Source of the DNA: RGIG4608 sp045643885 | Lineage (GTDB): Bacteria > Bacillota > Clostridia > Oscillospirales > CAG-272 | NCBI GenBank assembly: GCA_045643885.1 | Contig: JAZRFY010000022.1 | Location: 1 to 10,127, forward strand | Length of the DNA: 10,127 bases | Reading direction: 5' to 3' | Shown: positions 1 to 5,975 of the stretch, one piece after another | Layout: each line of letters opens with the position of its first letter | Numbering within the stretch: position 1 is the first letter of the stretch | Translations under genes and position numbers: made by a program | Notes under the pieces: model-generated | The model's input: only the letters and a program-made list of their open reading frames with translations | Told to the model about the DNA's origin: nothing | Database searches by the model: none

Positions 1-338
1 GAAATTTCGGAGTTTCTCCATTTACCGTTTATCATTGTATCGTCTGCGGTGATGACGGAAAATCCATCGTCGTTTCCTTTAGGTGTGTTGGCTTTTACCA
101 TTGAAAAATATGCGTACGGCCATAAAATAAAGGTCATACCCGTTAAAGCAAATGTTGAAATTTGATAAAAAGTGATTTGTCCTGTCAAAACAGAAATTAA
201 AATATTGATAGGTAAAAAGATGATCAAAACAGTGAAGAAAAATTTCATTAATTTTGTTTTAAACAAAAAGTGAAAGGCTATTTCTTTTGCCATTTCTTCA
301 CTATATGTAAAGCTGTTGTAAAACAAGGGCTCGTTCAT
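1..338 (-). CDS. Partial two-TM membrane protein (YcxB-like layout)
   Basis: The frame is open from an ATG at 338 to the left edge, giving the first 112 residues; the C-terminus is missing. The start is set by an AAAGGAG ribosome binding site at about 348-354. A charged N-terminus of about 30 residues is followed by two hydrophobic segments (about residues 31-51 and 58-80, the latter containing WPYAYF). A polar stretch then begins (DDGFSVITADDTMINGKW). Two membrane helices near the N-terminus followed by a beta-rich cytoplasmic part is the layout of the YcxB-like family of small Bacillota membrane proteins. I infer possible membership from this layout only; the diagnostic C-terminal half is not visible. 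Function unknown. It lies downstream of deoD on the same strand, but about 210 bases of hairpin-rich DNA separate them, so it is probably a separate unit. Confidence 0.6.
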   Translation of the reverse strand, partial: MNEPLFYNSFTYSEEMAKEIAFHFLFKTKLMKFFFTVLIIFLPINILISVLTGQITFYQISTFALTGMTFILWPYAYFSMVKANTPKGNDDGFSVITADDTMINGKWRNSEI

Positions 339-414
339 TTATTTTCTCCTTTGAATGTAAATTTCAAATTTTGATTTGTCGGGGAGTTCGATTTTTCAAA
401 CACAAACTAATATT

Positions 415-445
415 CTACGGACCGTCGGGGACGCCAGTCCCTACG
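415..445. repeat. Short GTAGGGAC-type inverted repeat, possible interspersed element
   Basis: The GC-rich stretch stands out from AT-rich flanks. It contains the inner dyad GGGGAC (427-432), loop GCCA, GTCCCT (437-442). The outer part, CTACGGAC at the left and CCTACG at the right, is only loosely symmetrical. CGTAGGGAC-type motifs of this kind resemble interspersed palindromic repeats I associate with gut Clostridia genomes. That it is dispersed here is inference, since only one copy is in the window. Confidence 0.4.
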
Positions 446-516
446 AAGTTACATTGAATTAAAAATATTTGTGCAAACACACCGCTAAATCCCAATTTAT
501 TATTTTGGGGACACAG

Positions 517-541
517 GGGGGATTTTTGACAAAATTCCCCC
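517..541 (-). terminator. Hairpin after deoD, probable terminator without a good U-tract
   Basis: GGGGGATTTTT (517-527), loop GAC, AAAATTCCCCC (531-541) forms an 11-bp stem with one mismatch, starting eight bases past the deoD stop. On the minus strand the stem is followed by CTGTGTCCCC and not by a T-run, so it is not a textbook intrinsic terminator. A second small hairpin (CCCAA 491-495 with TTGGG 505-509) follows. It may act as a 3-prime stabilising structure. Confidence 0.45.
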
Positions 542-548
542 TTGTATA

Positions 549-1289
549 TTAGATAGTATCAAGTTTAACTGCGGTTTCGAGTGCGAGGGTCATCATATCG
601 TTAAAGGAGTTTTGTCTTTCCTCTGCCGTGCAACCTGTATGCTCGATAAGGTTATCGGAAATGGTGCAGATTGCGAGCGCGCGCTTGCCGTAACGAGCCG
701 CGTTCATATAAAGAGCCGCCGCTTCCATTTCAACTGCCATAACACCCATCTTTTCACCCCATTCACAGTCGGGGAGAGCTCCGTTTTCGCGCAAAGGAGC
801 ATCGCGATAGAAGGTATCACTTGACAAAATGTTACCAACCTTATATTTAAGGTTCAATTCTTCTGCTGTTTCAACGCACTTGCGAAGCATTGTGAAATCG
901 CAAATGGGCGCGTATGTACCGGGGAGATTGAAATTGCAAGCAAAGTTAGAGTTTGTGCAAGCACCCATACCCATAACGATGTCGCGGAGCTGAATATCAT
1001 TTGTGAGAGCGCCCGCAGAGCCGATTCTCATGATGTTTTCAACTCCAAAGAAGTTGTAAAGCTCAAAGGAGTAGATACCGATGGAGGGCATACCCATACC
1101 ACTTGCCATTACGGACACCTTAACGCCCTTATATGTTCCCGTATAGCCCTGAACACCACGAACGTTATTTACGAGAACGGGGTTTTCAAGGAATGTTTCT
1201 GCTATAAATTTTGCGCGAAGGGGATCGCCGGGCATGAGCACGGTCTTACCGAAATCGCCTATTTCTGCTTTAATATGAGCTGTCGCCAT
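549..1289 (-). CDS. deoD: Purine-nucleoside phosphorylase, DeoD type
   Basis: Cytosolic enzyme of 246 residues that phosphorolyses purine (deoxy)ribonucleosides to free base and (deoxy)ribose 1-phosphate. It is close to the E. coli hexameric DeoD along its whole length, including MATxHI at the N-terminus, GDPLRAKFIAETFLE, RGVQGYTGTYKG and VEMEAAALY. The expected active-site residues can be seen: H5, G21, R25, R44 and R88 (phosphate and sugar site), E187-M188-E189 (ribose binding), and the proton-donor D212 with R225 (E. coli D204 and R217). The start at 1289 has AGGAG nine bases upstream. The gene begins inside the last codons of deoC (20-bp overlap), so the two are translationally coupled and share the deoC promoter. 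The product feeds deoxyribose 1-phosphate towards DeoC after a phosphopentomutase step; that gene is not in the window. Confidence 0.96.
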   Translation of the reverse strand: MATAHIKAEIGDFGKTVLMPGDPLRAKFIAETFLENPVLVNNVRGVQGYTGTYKGVKVSVMASGMGMPSIGIYSFELYNFFGVENIMRIGSAGALTNDIQLRDIVMGMGACTNSNFACNFNLPGTYAPICDFTMLRKCVETAEELNLKYKVGNILSSDTFYRDAPLRENGALPDCEWGEKMGVMAVEMEAAALYMNAARYGKRALAICTISDNLIEHTGCTAEERQNSFNDMMTLALETAVKLDTI

Positions 1290-1947
1290 TATTCTGTTCT
1301 CCTGTCTTTACGATTTTTACGATTCTTGACGTGCCAAGACGAGATGCACCGAGTGCAATGAAGTCCTCAGCATCTGCGATAGAGGAGATGCCACCTGCCG
1401 CCTTGATGAGAGTGCCGTTTGTAACGTGCTTTGCAAAGATTTCAACGTCGTGACGAGTTGCACCTGCAGTAGAGAAGCCTGTGCTTGTCTTGATATAGTC
1501 AGCACGGCTTTCGGAAACGATTTCAGTCATCTTGACCTTTTCGTCGTCAGTAAGAAGGCAGGTTTCGATTATAACCTTAAGGATTTTGCCGTCGCAAGCG
1601 TCCTTGATGGCATTGATTTCGTTCAAGAGATCCTCATATTTTCCGTCCTTGAGCCAACCGATATTGATAACCATATCGATCTCATCAGCACCGTTTGCGA
1701 TTGCGTCAGCTGTCTCAAAAACCTTTGTTTTAGTTGTGCTATATCCGTTGGGGAAGCCGATAACTGTGCAGATAGCAAGCTTTTCTCCAACGTATTCCTT
1801 TGCCTGCTTTACGTAAGAAGCAGGAATGCAAACGGATGCAGTTTCATACTTCATGCCGTCATCACAAATTGCCTTTATTTCAGACCAAGTCGCACCCTGA
1901 GCAAGGAGTGTGTGGTCAACCTTTGATAAAATATTTTTGATTTCCAT
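1270..1947 (-). CDS. deoC: Deoxyribose-phosphate aldolase
   Basis: Class I aldolase of 225 residues that splits 2-deoxy-D-ribose 5-phosphate into glyceraldehyde 3-phosphate and acetaldehyde, the last step of deoxynucleoside catabolism in the cytosol. The TIM-barrel signature is intact: DHTLL at residues 11-15, the catalytic Asp D91 in DEIDMVIN, the Schiff-base lysine K153 in YIKTSTGFSTAGAT, and the second catalytic lysine K182 in IKAAGGI. These match D102, K167 and K201 of the E. coli enzyme. The length fits the short Bacillota form. The start is supported by AAAGGAA upstream and a good promoter about 45 bp further on. The 3-prime end overlaps deoD by 20 bp, giving a two-gene deoCD operon. 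No deoR-type regulator is next to it. Confidence 0.96.
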   Translation of the reverse strand: MEIKNILSKVDHTLLAQGATWSEIKAICDDGMKYETASVCIPASYVKQAKEYVGEKLAICTVIGFPNGYSTTKTKVFETADAIANGADEIDMVINIGWLKDGKYEDLLNEINAIKDACDGKILKVIIETCLLTDDEKVKMTEIVSESRADYIKTSTGFSTAGATRHDVEIFAKHVTNGTLIKAAGGISSIADAEDFIALGASRLGTSRIVKIVKTGEQNNGDSSY

Positions 1948-1992
1948 AGTAATATTCCTTTCAAGTTGAAGATTTGATGGTTTTCCACGCTA

Positions 1993-2021
1993 ATTATAGC
2001 ATATAATTTAATAATTTACAA
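1993..2021 (-). promoter_or_regulatory. Sigma-A promoter of deoC-deoD
   Basis: On the minus strand, TTGTAA (2021-2016), a 17-bp spacer and a perfect TATAAT (1998-1993) lie about 45 bp before the deoC start. The surrounding DNA is very AT-rich. I see no clear DeoR or CcpA operator. Confidence 0.75.
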
Positions 2022-2061
2022 TATATACTATGTATTATTTATCGAAATTTTTCTATATCTA

Positions 2062-2090
2062 TTGACATTTTTATACAAAAGTATTAAAAT
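2062..2090 (+). promoter_or_regulatory. Sigma-A promoter of the 80-residue membrane protein
   Basis: TTGACA (2062-2067), 17-bp spacer, TAAAAT (2085-2090), followed after about 35 bp by the gene start. It is back to back with the deoC promoter; the two -35 boxes are about 40 bp apart. Confidence 0.8.
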
Positions 2091-2124
2091 GGTAATATCA
2101 AATTAGTAAAGGAGCAAATTAATC

Positions 2125-2367
2125 ATGAAAGACATTCTTAACTCTTTTGAGAGTCTTCCTCTCATTGCAAAGGTTGTTCTTCTTATAGTTCTTGGATACA
2201 TCATCTCTCCTGTATACAGAATTATCAGATACCTTGAAACAAAGAATACAATGACACTCATCATTGGCGTTCTTGGTCTCATCACAGGTGTTGGTAACGT
2301 AATTCTTCAGGTACTTGATATCATCACAGAAGTAACAAAGGGCAAGATCACAGTTTTTGCTAACTAA
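2125..2367 (+). CDS. Small two-TM membrane protein, function unknown
   Basis: This 80-residue protein has two hydrophobic segments, about residues 11-31 (LPLIAKVVLLIVLGYIISPV) and 42-66. They are separated by a short basic and polar hairpin (YRIIRYLETKNT), and the protein ends in a short polar tail. This is a helical-hairpin membrane protein. The start has AAAGGAG at 2108-2114. It is a complete monocistronic unit with a near-consensus promoter and a strong terminator, which points to good expression. I do not recognise the family. The second segment is rich in Gly, Ile and Val with Gly at several helix positions, compatible with helix packing or oligomerisation, but that is inference. It could be a structural or stress-related membrane peptide; nothing in the neighbourhood fixes a role. 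Confidence 0.8.
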   Translation: MKDILNSFESLPLIAKVVLLIVLGYIISPVYRIIRYLETKNTMTLIIGVLGLITGVGNVILQVLDIITEVTKGKITVFAN

Positions 2368-2381
2368 TTTAAAAAAATAAA

Positions 2382-2401
2382 AAGACCGCAAAAGCGGTCT
2401 T
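2382..2401. terminator. Bidirectional terminator
   Basis: AAGACCGC (2382-2389), loop AAAA, GCGGTCTT (2394-2401), followed by a T-run on the plus strand. The A-rich left flank gives a T-run on the minus strand. It closes both the small membrane protein gene (plus) and the SDR gene (minus), which converge here. Confidence 0.92.
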
Positions 2402-2421
2402 TTTTTGTTTGCTTGTTTAAA

Positions 2422-3222
2422 TTAAGGACGAAGTCCCATACCGCCCTCGAGAGTGAGTGTTTCACCGTTGAGGTACTTGAAGTCGGGGTGAGCGAGCTGA
2501 ACGCAAACTCTACCGATTTCTGTTTCGGGATCACCAAAGTGACCTGCGGGAGGCATCTTAACGTTAGCCTTGAATGCTTCGGGATAAGCCTTTTCAAAGT
2601 TTTCAAGCTGAGCTGTCCAAGCAAGAGGACAAACAACGTTTGTGTTGATACCGTCGCGAGCCCATTCTGTAGCCGCAACTCTTGAAAGACCTCTGATGCC
2701 TTCCTTAGCTGCTGCGTAAGAGCACTGACCGTAGTTACCGAAGAGACCTGCACCGGAAGCAAAGTTGATGATGCTGCCCTGTGTTTCCTTAAGGTAGGGG
2801 TAGCAAGCCTTCATGTAGTAGAAGGTTGCATAAAGACCTGAGTACATAGCGAGGTCGAACTGTTCAGTTGTGTGATCCTGGATTGTAACGCCGGAAGCTG
2901 ATGCCTGAGCGTTGTTGATAAGAACGTCGATTCTGCCGAAGGCTTCAATTGCCTTTTCCGCAACCATTTTAGCTGTAGCTTCGTTGTCTGCACCTGCAGA
3001 GATATCAGCCGCAATTGCAAGAACCTTGATTCCGTAGAGCTTTTCAAGCTCCTCCTTAGCCTTTTCAAGCTTAGCAACGTTACGGCCTGTGATAACGAGG
3101 TTTGCACCTTCCTTAGCATAAGCAGTAGCGATACCGTAGCCGATAGAGCCACATCTGCCGTCGGAGAGGGCAGCAAAGCCCGCGCCTGTGATTATAGCGG
3201 TTTTACCTGTAAAAAATCCCAT
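2422..3222 (-). CDS. SDR-family NAD(P)-dependent oxidoreductase
   Basis: Classical-length short-chain dehydrogenase/reductase of 266 residues with a Rossmann fold. The start at 3222 is chosen because AAAGGAG lies at 3231-3237 and the promoter occupies 3264-3293. An in-frame ATG at 3273 would sit upstream of the -10 box. Visible motifs are an enlarged nucleotide-binding loop (TGAG at 12-15 to GSIGYGIA at 25-32), D73 (AADIS), NNAQ at 103-106 in place of NNAG, catalytic S156 and the YxxxK pair Y169/K173. The fourth tetrad residue, usually Asn in NLxG, aligns with G129 (SGLYATF). R47 in TGRN after the second strand suggests an NADP preference (inference). The substrate is unknown; the best general guess is a 3-oxoacyl-reductase-like or sugar/alcohol reductase. 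It appears to be monocistronic. Confidence 0.9.
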   Translation of the reverse strand: MGFFTGKTAIITGAGFAALSDGRCGSIGYGIATAYAKEGANLVITGRNVAKLEKAKEELEKLYGIKVLAIAADISAGADNEATAKMVAEKAIEAFGRIDVLINNAQASASGVTIQDHTTEQFDLAMYSGLYATFYYMKACYPYLKETQGSIINFASGAGLFGNYGQCSYAAAKEGIRGLSRVAATEWARDGINTNVVCPLAWTAQLENFEKAYPEAFKANVKMPPAGHFGDPETEIGRVCVQLAHPDFKYLNGETLTLEGGMGLRP

Positions 3223-3263
3223 AATTATAACTCCTTTATATAAAGATTTTATTTGCCGTGGAT

Positions 3264-3293
3264 AGTATAGCACAGTTGTTCATAAAAAGTCAA
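3264..3293 (-). promoter_or_regulatory. Sigma-A promoter of the SDR gene
   Basis: On the minus strand, TTGACT (3293-3288), an 18-bp spacer and TATACT (3269-3264). It lies about 40 bp upstream of the ATG at 3222. Confidence 0.78.
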
Positions 3294-3353
3294 GAGAAAC
3301 GGATAAAATAGTTAAATTTTTAGCAAACTTTTATAATGATTGAGAAAAAGGGC

Positions 3354-3385
3354 AACAAAACGCGGCAATGTTGCCGTGTGTTGTT
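3354..3385. repeat. Imperfect inverted repeat between divergent genes
   Basis: AACAAAACGCGGCAA (3354-3368), loop TG, TTGCCGTGTGTTGTT (3371-3385) can form a 15-bp stem with one mismatch and one G-U pair. It is followed by two further small dyads: GCAAGCTTGC (3395-3404) and ACAAG (3407-3411) with CTTGT (3416-3420). No T-run follows on the plus strand, and it sits upstream of both flanking genes, so it is not an obvious terminator. Role unknown. Confidence 0.6.
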
Positions 3386-3440
3386 AAAAAAATAGCAAGC
3401 TTGCCAACAAGGTGTCTTGTGTCCAAACTCTAACTGATTG

Positions 3441-3469
3441 TTGACTTTTCTCTTCCGTTATGTTATTAT
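3441..3469 (+). promoter_or_regulatory. Sigma-A promoter of the mrnC operon
   Basis: TTGACT (3441-3446), 17-bp spacer, TATTAT (3464-3469), about 40 bp before the mrnC start. It drives a four-gene unit up to the terminator at 5821. Confidence 0.78.
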
Positions 3470-3509
3470 TAAAATAGATTACTATTTCATTTTACAAAGA
3501 GGTACAATA

Positions 3510-3908
3510 ATGTCTAAGACGATTGGTGAAATCAGTACGGCAGCTCTTGCCTATCTCGGTGACAGTGTGCTCGAGCTTTGCGTTCGTCAAATGCTTGTTA
3601 AACGCGGAGTTTCGTCAGCTAAAAATTTGAATAGCGCAGCTCTTAAATTCGTTAAGGCAGAGGCTCAGGCCGATGCTGTAATGAAGATTTTGCCCATCCT
3701 TTCAGATGAGGAGAGTGCAGCCTACCGTCGTGGAAGAAACATCGGTCACACCAACGTTCCAAAGAGTGCAACCGTTGCTCAATATCGCATGGCAACCGGT
3801 TTTGAGGCACTTTTTGGCTATCTCAAGCTCCTTGACAGACAAGAGAGAATTGACGAGCTTTTCCTTATTGCCTACGAAGACAAAATCAAAGAAATAGATA
3901 TAACTTAA
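3510..3908 (+). CDS. mrnC: Mini-ribonuclease III
   Basis: Homodimeric RNase III-like enzyme of 132 residues without a double-stranded RNA-binding domain. In Bacillus subtilis it matures both ends of 23S rRNA. The N-terminal signature ALAYLGDSVLE carries the metal-binding D18. RRGRN (73-77), the VPKSATVAQYRMATGFEALFGYL stretch (83-105) and the acidic E99 match the family. The start at 3510 has AAAGAGG at 3496-3502. A longer in-frame start at 3438 would precede the promoter and is rejected. The stop codon overlaps the AAGGAGG of the next gene, so expression is tightly coupled. In Bacillus the gene sits near cysS and rlmB; that neighbourhood is absent here. Confidence 0.94.
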   Translation: MSKTIGEISTAALAYLGDSVLELCVRQMLVKRGVSSAKNLNSAALKFVKAEAQADAVMKILPILSDEESAAYRRGRNIGHTNVPKSATVAQYRMATGFEALFGYLKLLDRQERIDELFLIAYEDKIKEIDIT

Positions 3909-3924
3909 GGAGGATTTTTACAAT

Positions 3925-4428
3925 ATGAGCAATCCAAAAATCAAAATCGTGGTAGAAGGCTTTGGAGAAATGCATGCAGAGCTTTATCCCGACGTAGCAC
4001 CTATCACAGTTGAAAACTTTATGAATCTTGTTCGTTCAAAATTCTTTGACGGACTTATCTTCCATCGCGTTATCCCCGGCTTTATGATCCAGGGTGGTGG
4101 ATACGATACAAATTTCGATCAGAAGGACGCAAAATCCATCAAGGGTGAGTTTCGTGCCAACGGAGTTAAGAATGATCTCAAGCACAATCGCGGCGTTCTC
4201 TCCATGGCAAGAACAAGCGCTCCCAACTCTGCTTCATCTCAGTTCTTTATCATGCACGCGCGTGCGCCTCACCTTGACGGTCAGTATGCTGCTTTCGGTA
4301 AGGTTTATGAGGGGCTTGAGGTTGTTGACAAGATTGCAAACGTTCCCACAACAATTAAGATGTGGATGTATCAGGACTGTCCTCGCAAGGACGTTGTTAT
4401 CACAACCATTGAGGAAATCACAGAGTAA
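3925..4428 (+). CDS. Cyclophilin-type peptidyl-prolyl cis-trans isomerase
   Basis: Cytosolic cyclophilin of 167 residues without a signal peptide; it accelerates cis-trans isomerisation of Xaa-Pro bonds during folding. The core is complete: TVENFMNLV, FHRVIPGFMIQGG with catalytic R48, F53 and Q56, then SMARTSAPNSASSQFFI and HLDGQYAAFGKV. The Trp of cyclophilin A that contacts cyclosporin is replaced by H116, as in many bacterial members, so high cyclosporin sensitivity is not expected (inference). A perfect AAGGAGG lies at 3907-3913. Its stop codon overlaps the start of the following gene by one base (TAATG), so the two are coupled. Second gene of the mrnC operon. Confidence 0.95.
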   Translation: MSNPKIKIVVEGFGEMHAELYPDVAPITVENFMNLVRSKFFDGLIFHRVIPGFMIQGGGYDTNFDQKDAKSIKGEFRANGVKNDLKHNRGVLSMARTSAPNSASSQFFIMHARAPHLDGQYAAFGKVYEGLEVVDKIANVPTTIKMWMYQDCPRKDVVITTIEEITE

Positions 4429-5021
4429 TGGCTAAAAAGACTTTAAAGGGTGGAGCACTCGTTGCTCCTCTCCCTCCCACGATGGTCAGCTGTGGAGATA
4501 TGGAGGATTCCAACATCATTACGATCGGTTGGACGGGAATCCTCAACACCATTCCACCAAAGACCTATATATCCGTTCGCCCCACAAGACATTCCTACAG
4601 CATTATCAAGGAAAAGGGTGAGTTCGTTATCAATCTCACTCCCTCAAGGCTCGTTAAAGAGGCAGATTATTGTGGCATATACACGGGCAAAAAGGTGAAT
4701 AAGTTTGAAAAGTGCAAGCTCACCAAGATCAGGGGAACGGAAATCGACTGCCCCATGATTGAAGAATGCCCTGTCAACATCGAGTGCAGGGTTACGGATA
4801 TCATTCCCCTCGGCTCACATGATATGTTCATGGCAGACATCGTTGCCGTTAATGTTGACGAGGAGCTTTTTGACAAGGATGACAAGATGCGTCTTGACAA
4901 GGCAGGCCTTGTTGCCTACGCTCACGGAGAATATTTTGAGCTTGGCAAAAAGATAGGTAAATTCGGCTTTTCGACTAACAAAAAGAAGAAAAAGCCAAAT
5001 AAAAAGAAAGTTAGTAAGTAG
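4428..5021 (+). CDS. Flavin reductase-like FMN-binding protein
   Basis: The 197-residue protein resembles the flavin reductase-like FMN-binding split-barrel family. Recognisable parts are the N-terminal PLPPTMVSCGD stretch, NIITIGWTGILNTIPPKTYISVRPTRHSY (29-57), the GEFVINLT strand (64-71) and the Cys-containing region around ADYCGIYTG (79-87). Family members reduce FMN/FAD with NAD(P)H or bind FMN as electron carriers; many anaerobe members have no assigned substrate. The C-terminus is unusual: a Lys/Asn/Pro tail, KKKKKPNKKK at about 185-194, which could bind nucleic acid or membrane, or may just be disordered. The ribosome binding site is weak (GAGG at 4411-4414), so translation probably depends on coupling with the preceding gene through TAATG. 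Third gene of the operon. Confidence 0.88.
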   Translation: MAKKTLKGGALVAPLPPTMVSCGDMEDSNIITIGWTGILNTIPPKTYISVRPTRHSYSIIKEKGEFVINLTPSRLVKEADYCGIYTGKKVNKFEKCKLTKIRGTEIDCPMIEECPVNIECRVTDIIPLGSHDMFMADIVAVNVDEELFDKDDKMRLDKAGLVAYAHGEYFELGKKIGKFGFSTNKKKKKPNKKKVSK

Positions 5022-5033
5022 AGGTAAACACAT

Positions 5034-5807
5034 ATGCTTCAAACAGAAGGTAAACAATATCACATTCCCGCGTCAGTTGGCGAGGTAGGAAAGTACGTAA
5101 TTCTTCCCGGTGACCCCGGAAGATGCGAAAAGATAGCTAAATTTTTTGACGACCCCGAATTTTTGGGTACAAACCGTGAATACTGCATTTGGAACGGCAC
5201 GCTTAACGGTGTGAAGGTTTCAGTTTGCTCAACGGGTATCGGCGGTCCTTCAACTGCGATTGCCGTTGAGGAGCTTTCAGCTTGCGGTGCAGACACCTTC
5301 ATCAGAGTAGGTACTTGCGGCGGCATCGATCTCGACGTTAAGGCGGGTGACGTTGTTATAGCAAACGGTGCAGTTCGTCAGGACGGAACAAGCCTTGAAT
5401 ATGCTCCTGCAATTTTCCCTGCAGTTCCTGATACGGACGTTCTCTTTGCGCTCGTTAGTGCAGCGAAGGGCGAAAAGCACGACACACACGTTGGTGTTGT
5501 TCAGGCAAAGGACTCCTTCTACGGTCAGCACAGACCTGCAAAGATGCCCACAGCTCCTCAGCTCCTTGCTCAGTGGGACGCATGGAAGAAGCTTGGCGTT
5601 AAGGCAAGTGAGATGGAATCAGGAACACTTTTCGTTGTTTCATCACTCCTTCGTGCAAGAAGTGGCGGTGTGTTCTCTGTAGTTTGGAACCAGGAACGCT
5701 ATGATGCCGGACTTGACACCGACGACGTTCACAACGTTGACACCGAGGCAGCTATTCGCGTTGCCATCGAGGCGATCAAGCTCCTTATCGAGCAGGACAA
5801 AAAATAA
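5034..5807 (+). CDS. udp: Uridine phosphorylase
   Basis: Nucleoside phosphorylase-I family enzyme of 257 residues that converts uridine and phosphate to uracil and ribose 1-phosphate. It follows E. coli Udp along its length: LPGDPGR (24-30), NREYCIWNGTLNG, CSTGIGGPSTAIAVEEL and RVGTCGGI. Phosphate-site G26, R30, R48, R91 and T94 are present. The uracil-specific pair Q165 and R167 (Q166 and R168 in E. coli) is present in FYGQHR, and E193-M194-E195 forms the ribose site. The uracil-recognition pair separates it from purine-specific DeoD elsewhere in this window. The start has AGAGGT just after the stop of the previous gene (12-base gap). Last gene of the mrnC operon, closed by the hairpin at 5821-5846. 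It could be a broader pyrimidine-nucleoside phosphorylase. Confidence 0.93.
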   Translation: MLQTEGKQYHIPASVGEVGKYVILPGDPGRCEKIAKFFDDPEFLGTNREYCIWNGTLNGVKVSVCSTGIGGPSTAIAVEELSACGADTFIRVGTCGGIDLDVKAGDVVIANGAVRQDGTSLEYAPAIFPAVPDTDVLFALVSAAKGEKHDTHVGVVQAKDSFYGQHRPAKMPTAPQLLAQWDAWKKLGVKASEMESGTLFVVSSLLRARSGGVFSVVWNQERYDAGLDTDDVHNVDTEAAIRVAIEAIKLLIEQDKK

Positions 5808-5820
5808 TTTATAAAAAAAC

Positions 5821-5846
5821 AGACCTCCCTCGTTTGAGGGAGGTCT
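5821..5846. terminator. Terminator of the mrnC-udp operon, bidirectional
   Basis: AGACCTCCCTC (5821-5831), loop GTTT, GAGGGAGGTCT (5836-5846) is a perfect 11-bp stem followed by TTT on the plus strand. On the minus strand it is followed by GTTTTTTT, so it can also stop readthrough from the small RNA gene. Confidence 0.92.
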
Positions 5847-5884
5847 TTTATGGTAATATTGATGCATGAAGACTGCGTATAAAC

Positions 5885-5969
5885 AAAAAAGAAACACCCC
5901 CGTGTCTGTTGAATCCTCAAAATGAGTACCCATTCCTGCCAAAGGCAGGTGCAGATGGTTGGTGCTTCT
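5885..5969 (-). ncRNA. Candidate small structured RNA gene, family unknown
   Basis: This minus-strand unit of about 84 nt has all the parts of an RNA gene. The 5-prime end expected from the promoter (about 5969) falls exactly at GAAGCACC (5968-5961). That segment pairs over 8 bp (one G-U) with GGTGTTTC (5898-5891), immediately followed by six Ts (5890-5885). Between them are a possible UCUG/CAGA helix (5955-5952 with 5908-5905), a hairpin CCTGCC-TTT-GGCAGG (5949-5935) and a hairpin CTCA-TTT-TGAG (5926-5916). No convincing reading frame with a ribosome binding site lies in it. The 3-prime arm could instead pair with the adjacent AGACAC (5907-5902), giving two exclusive folds. I checked it against tRNA, SRP RNA, tmRNA and common riboswitch signatures by eye and found no match. 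It is convergent with udp. Confidence 0.6.
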
Positions 5970-5975
5970 ATTAAT

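Noticed and set aside
1426..1926. Plus-strand open frame of 166 codons across deoC
   Set aside because: It is antisense to a full-length DeoC with all catalytic residues; it has no ribosome binding site or recognisable domain.
2364..2762. Minus-strand frame overlapping the SDR 3-prime end and the terminator
   Set aside because: It overlaps the SDR coding frame and runs through the intrinsic terminator; its composition is that of an out-of-frame translation.
3223..3273. Upstream in-frame start for the SDR gene
   Set aside because: It would begin before the -10 box at 3264-3269; the ATG at 3222 has a good ribosome binding site and begins with a normal SDR N-terminus.
5885..5969. tRNA or SRP RNA identity for the structured RNA
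   Set aside because: There is no CCA end, T-loop or anticodon arm at the right distances, and no GGAAGGAAGCAG-type SRP core.
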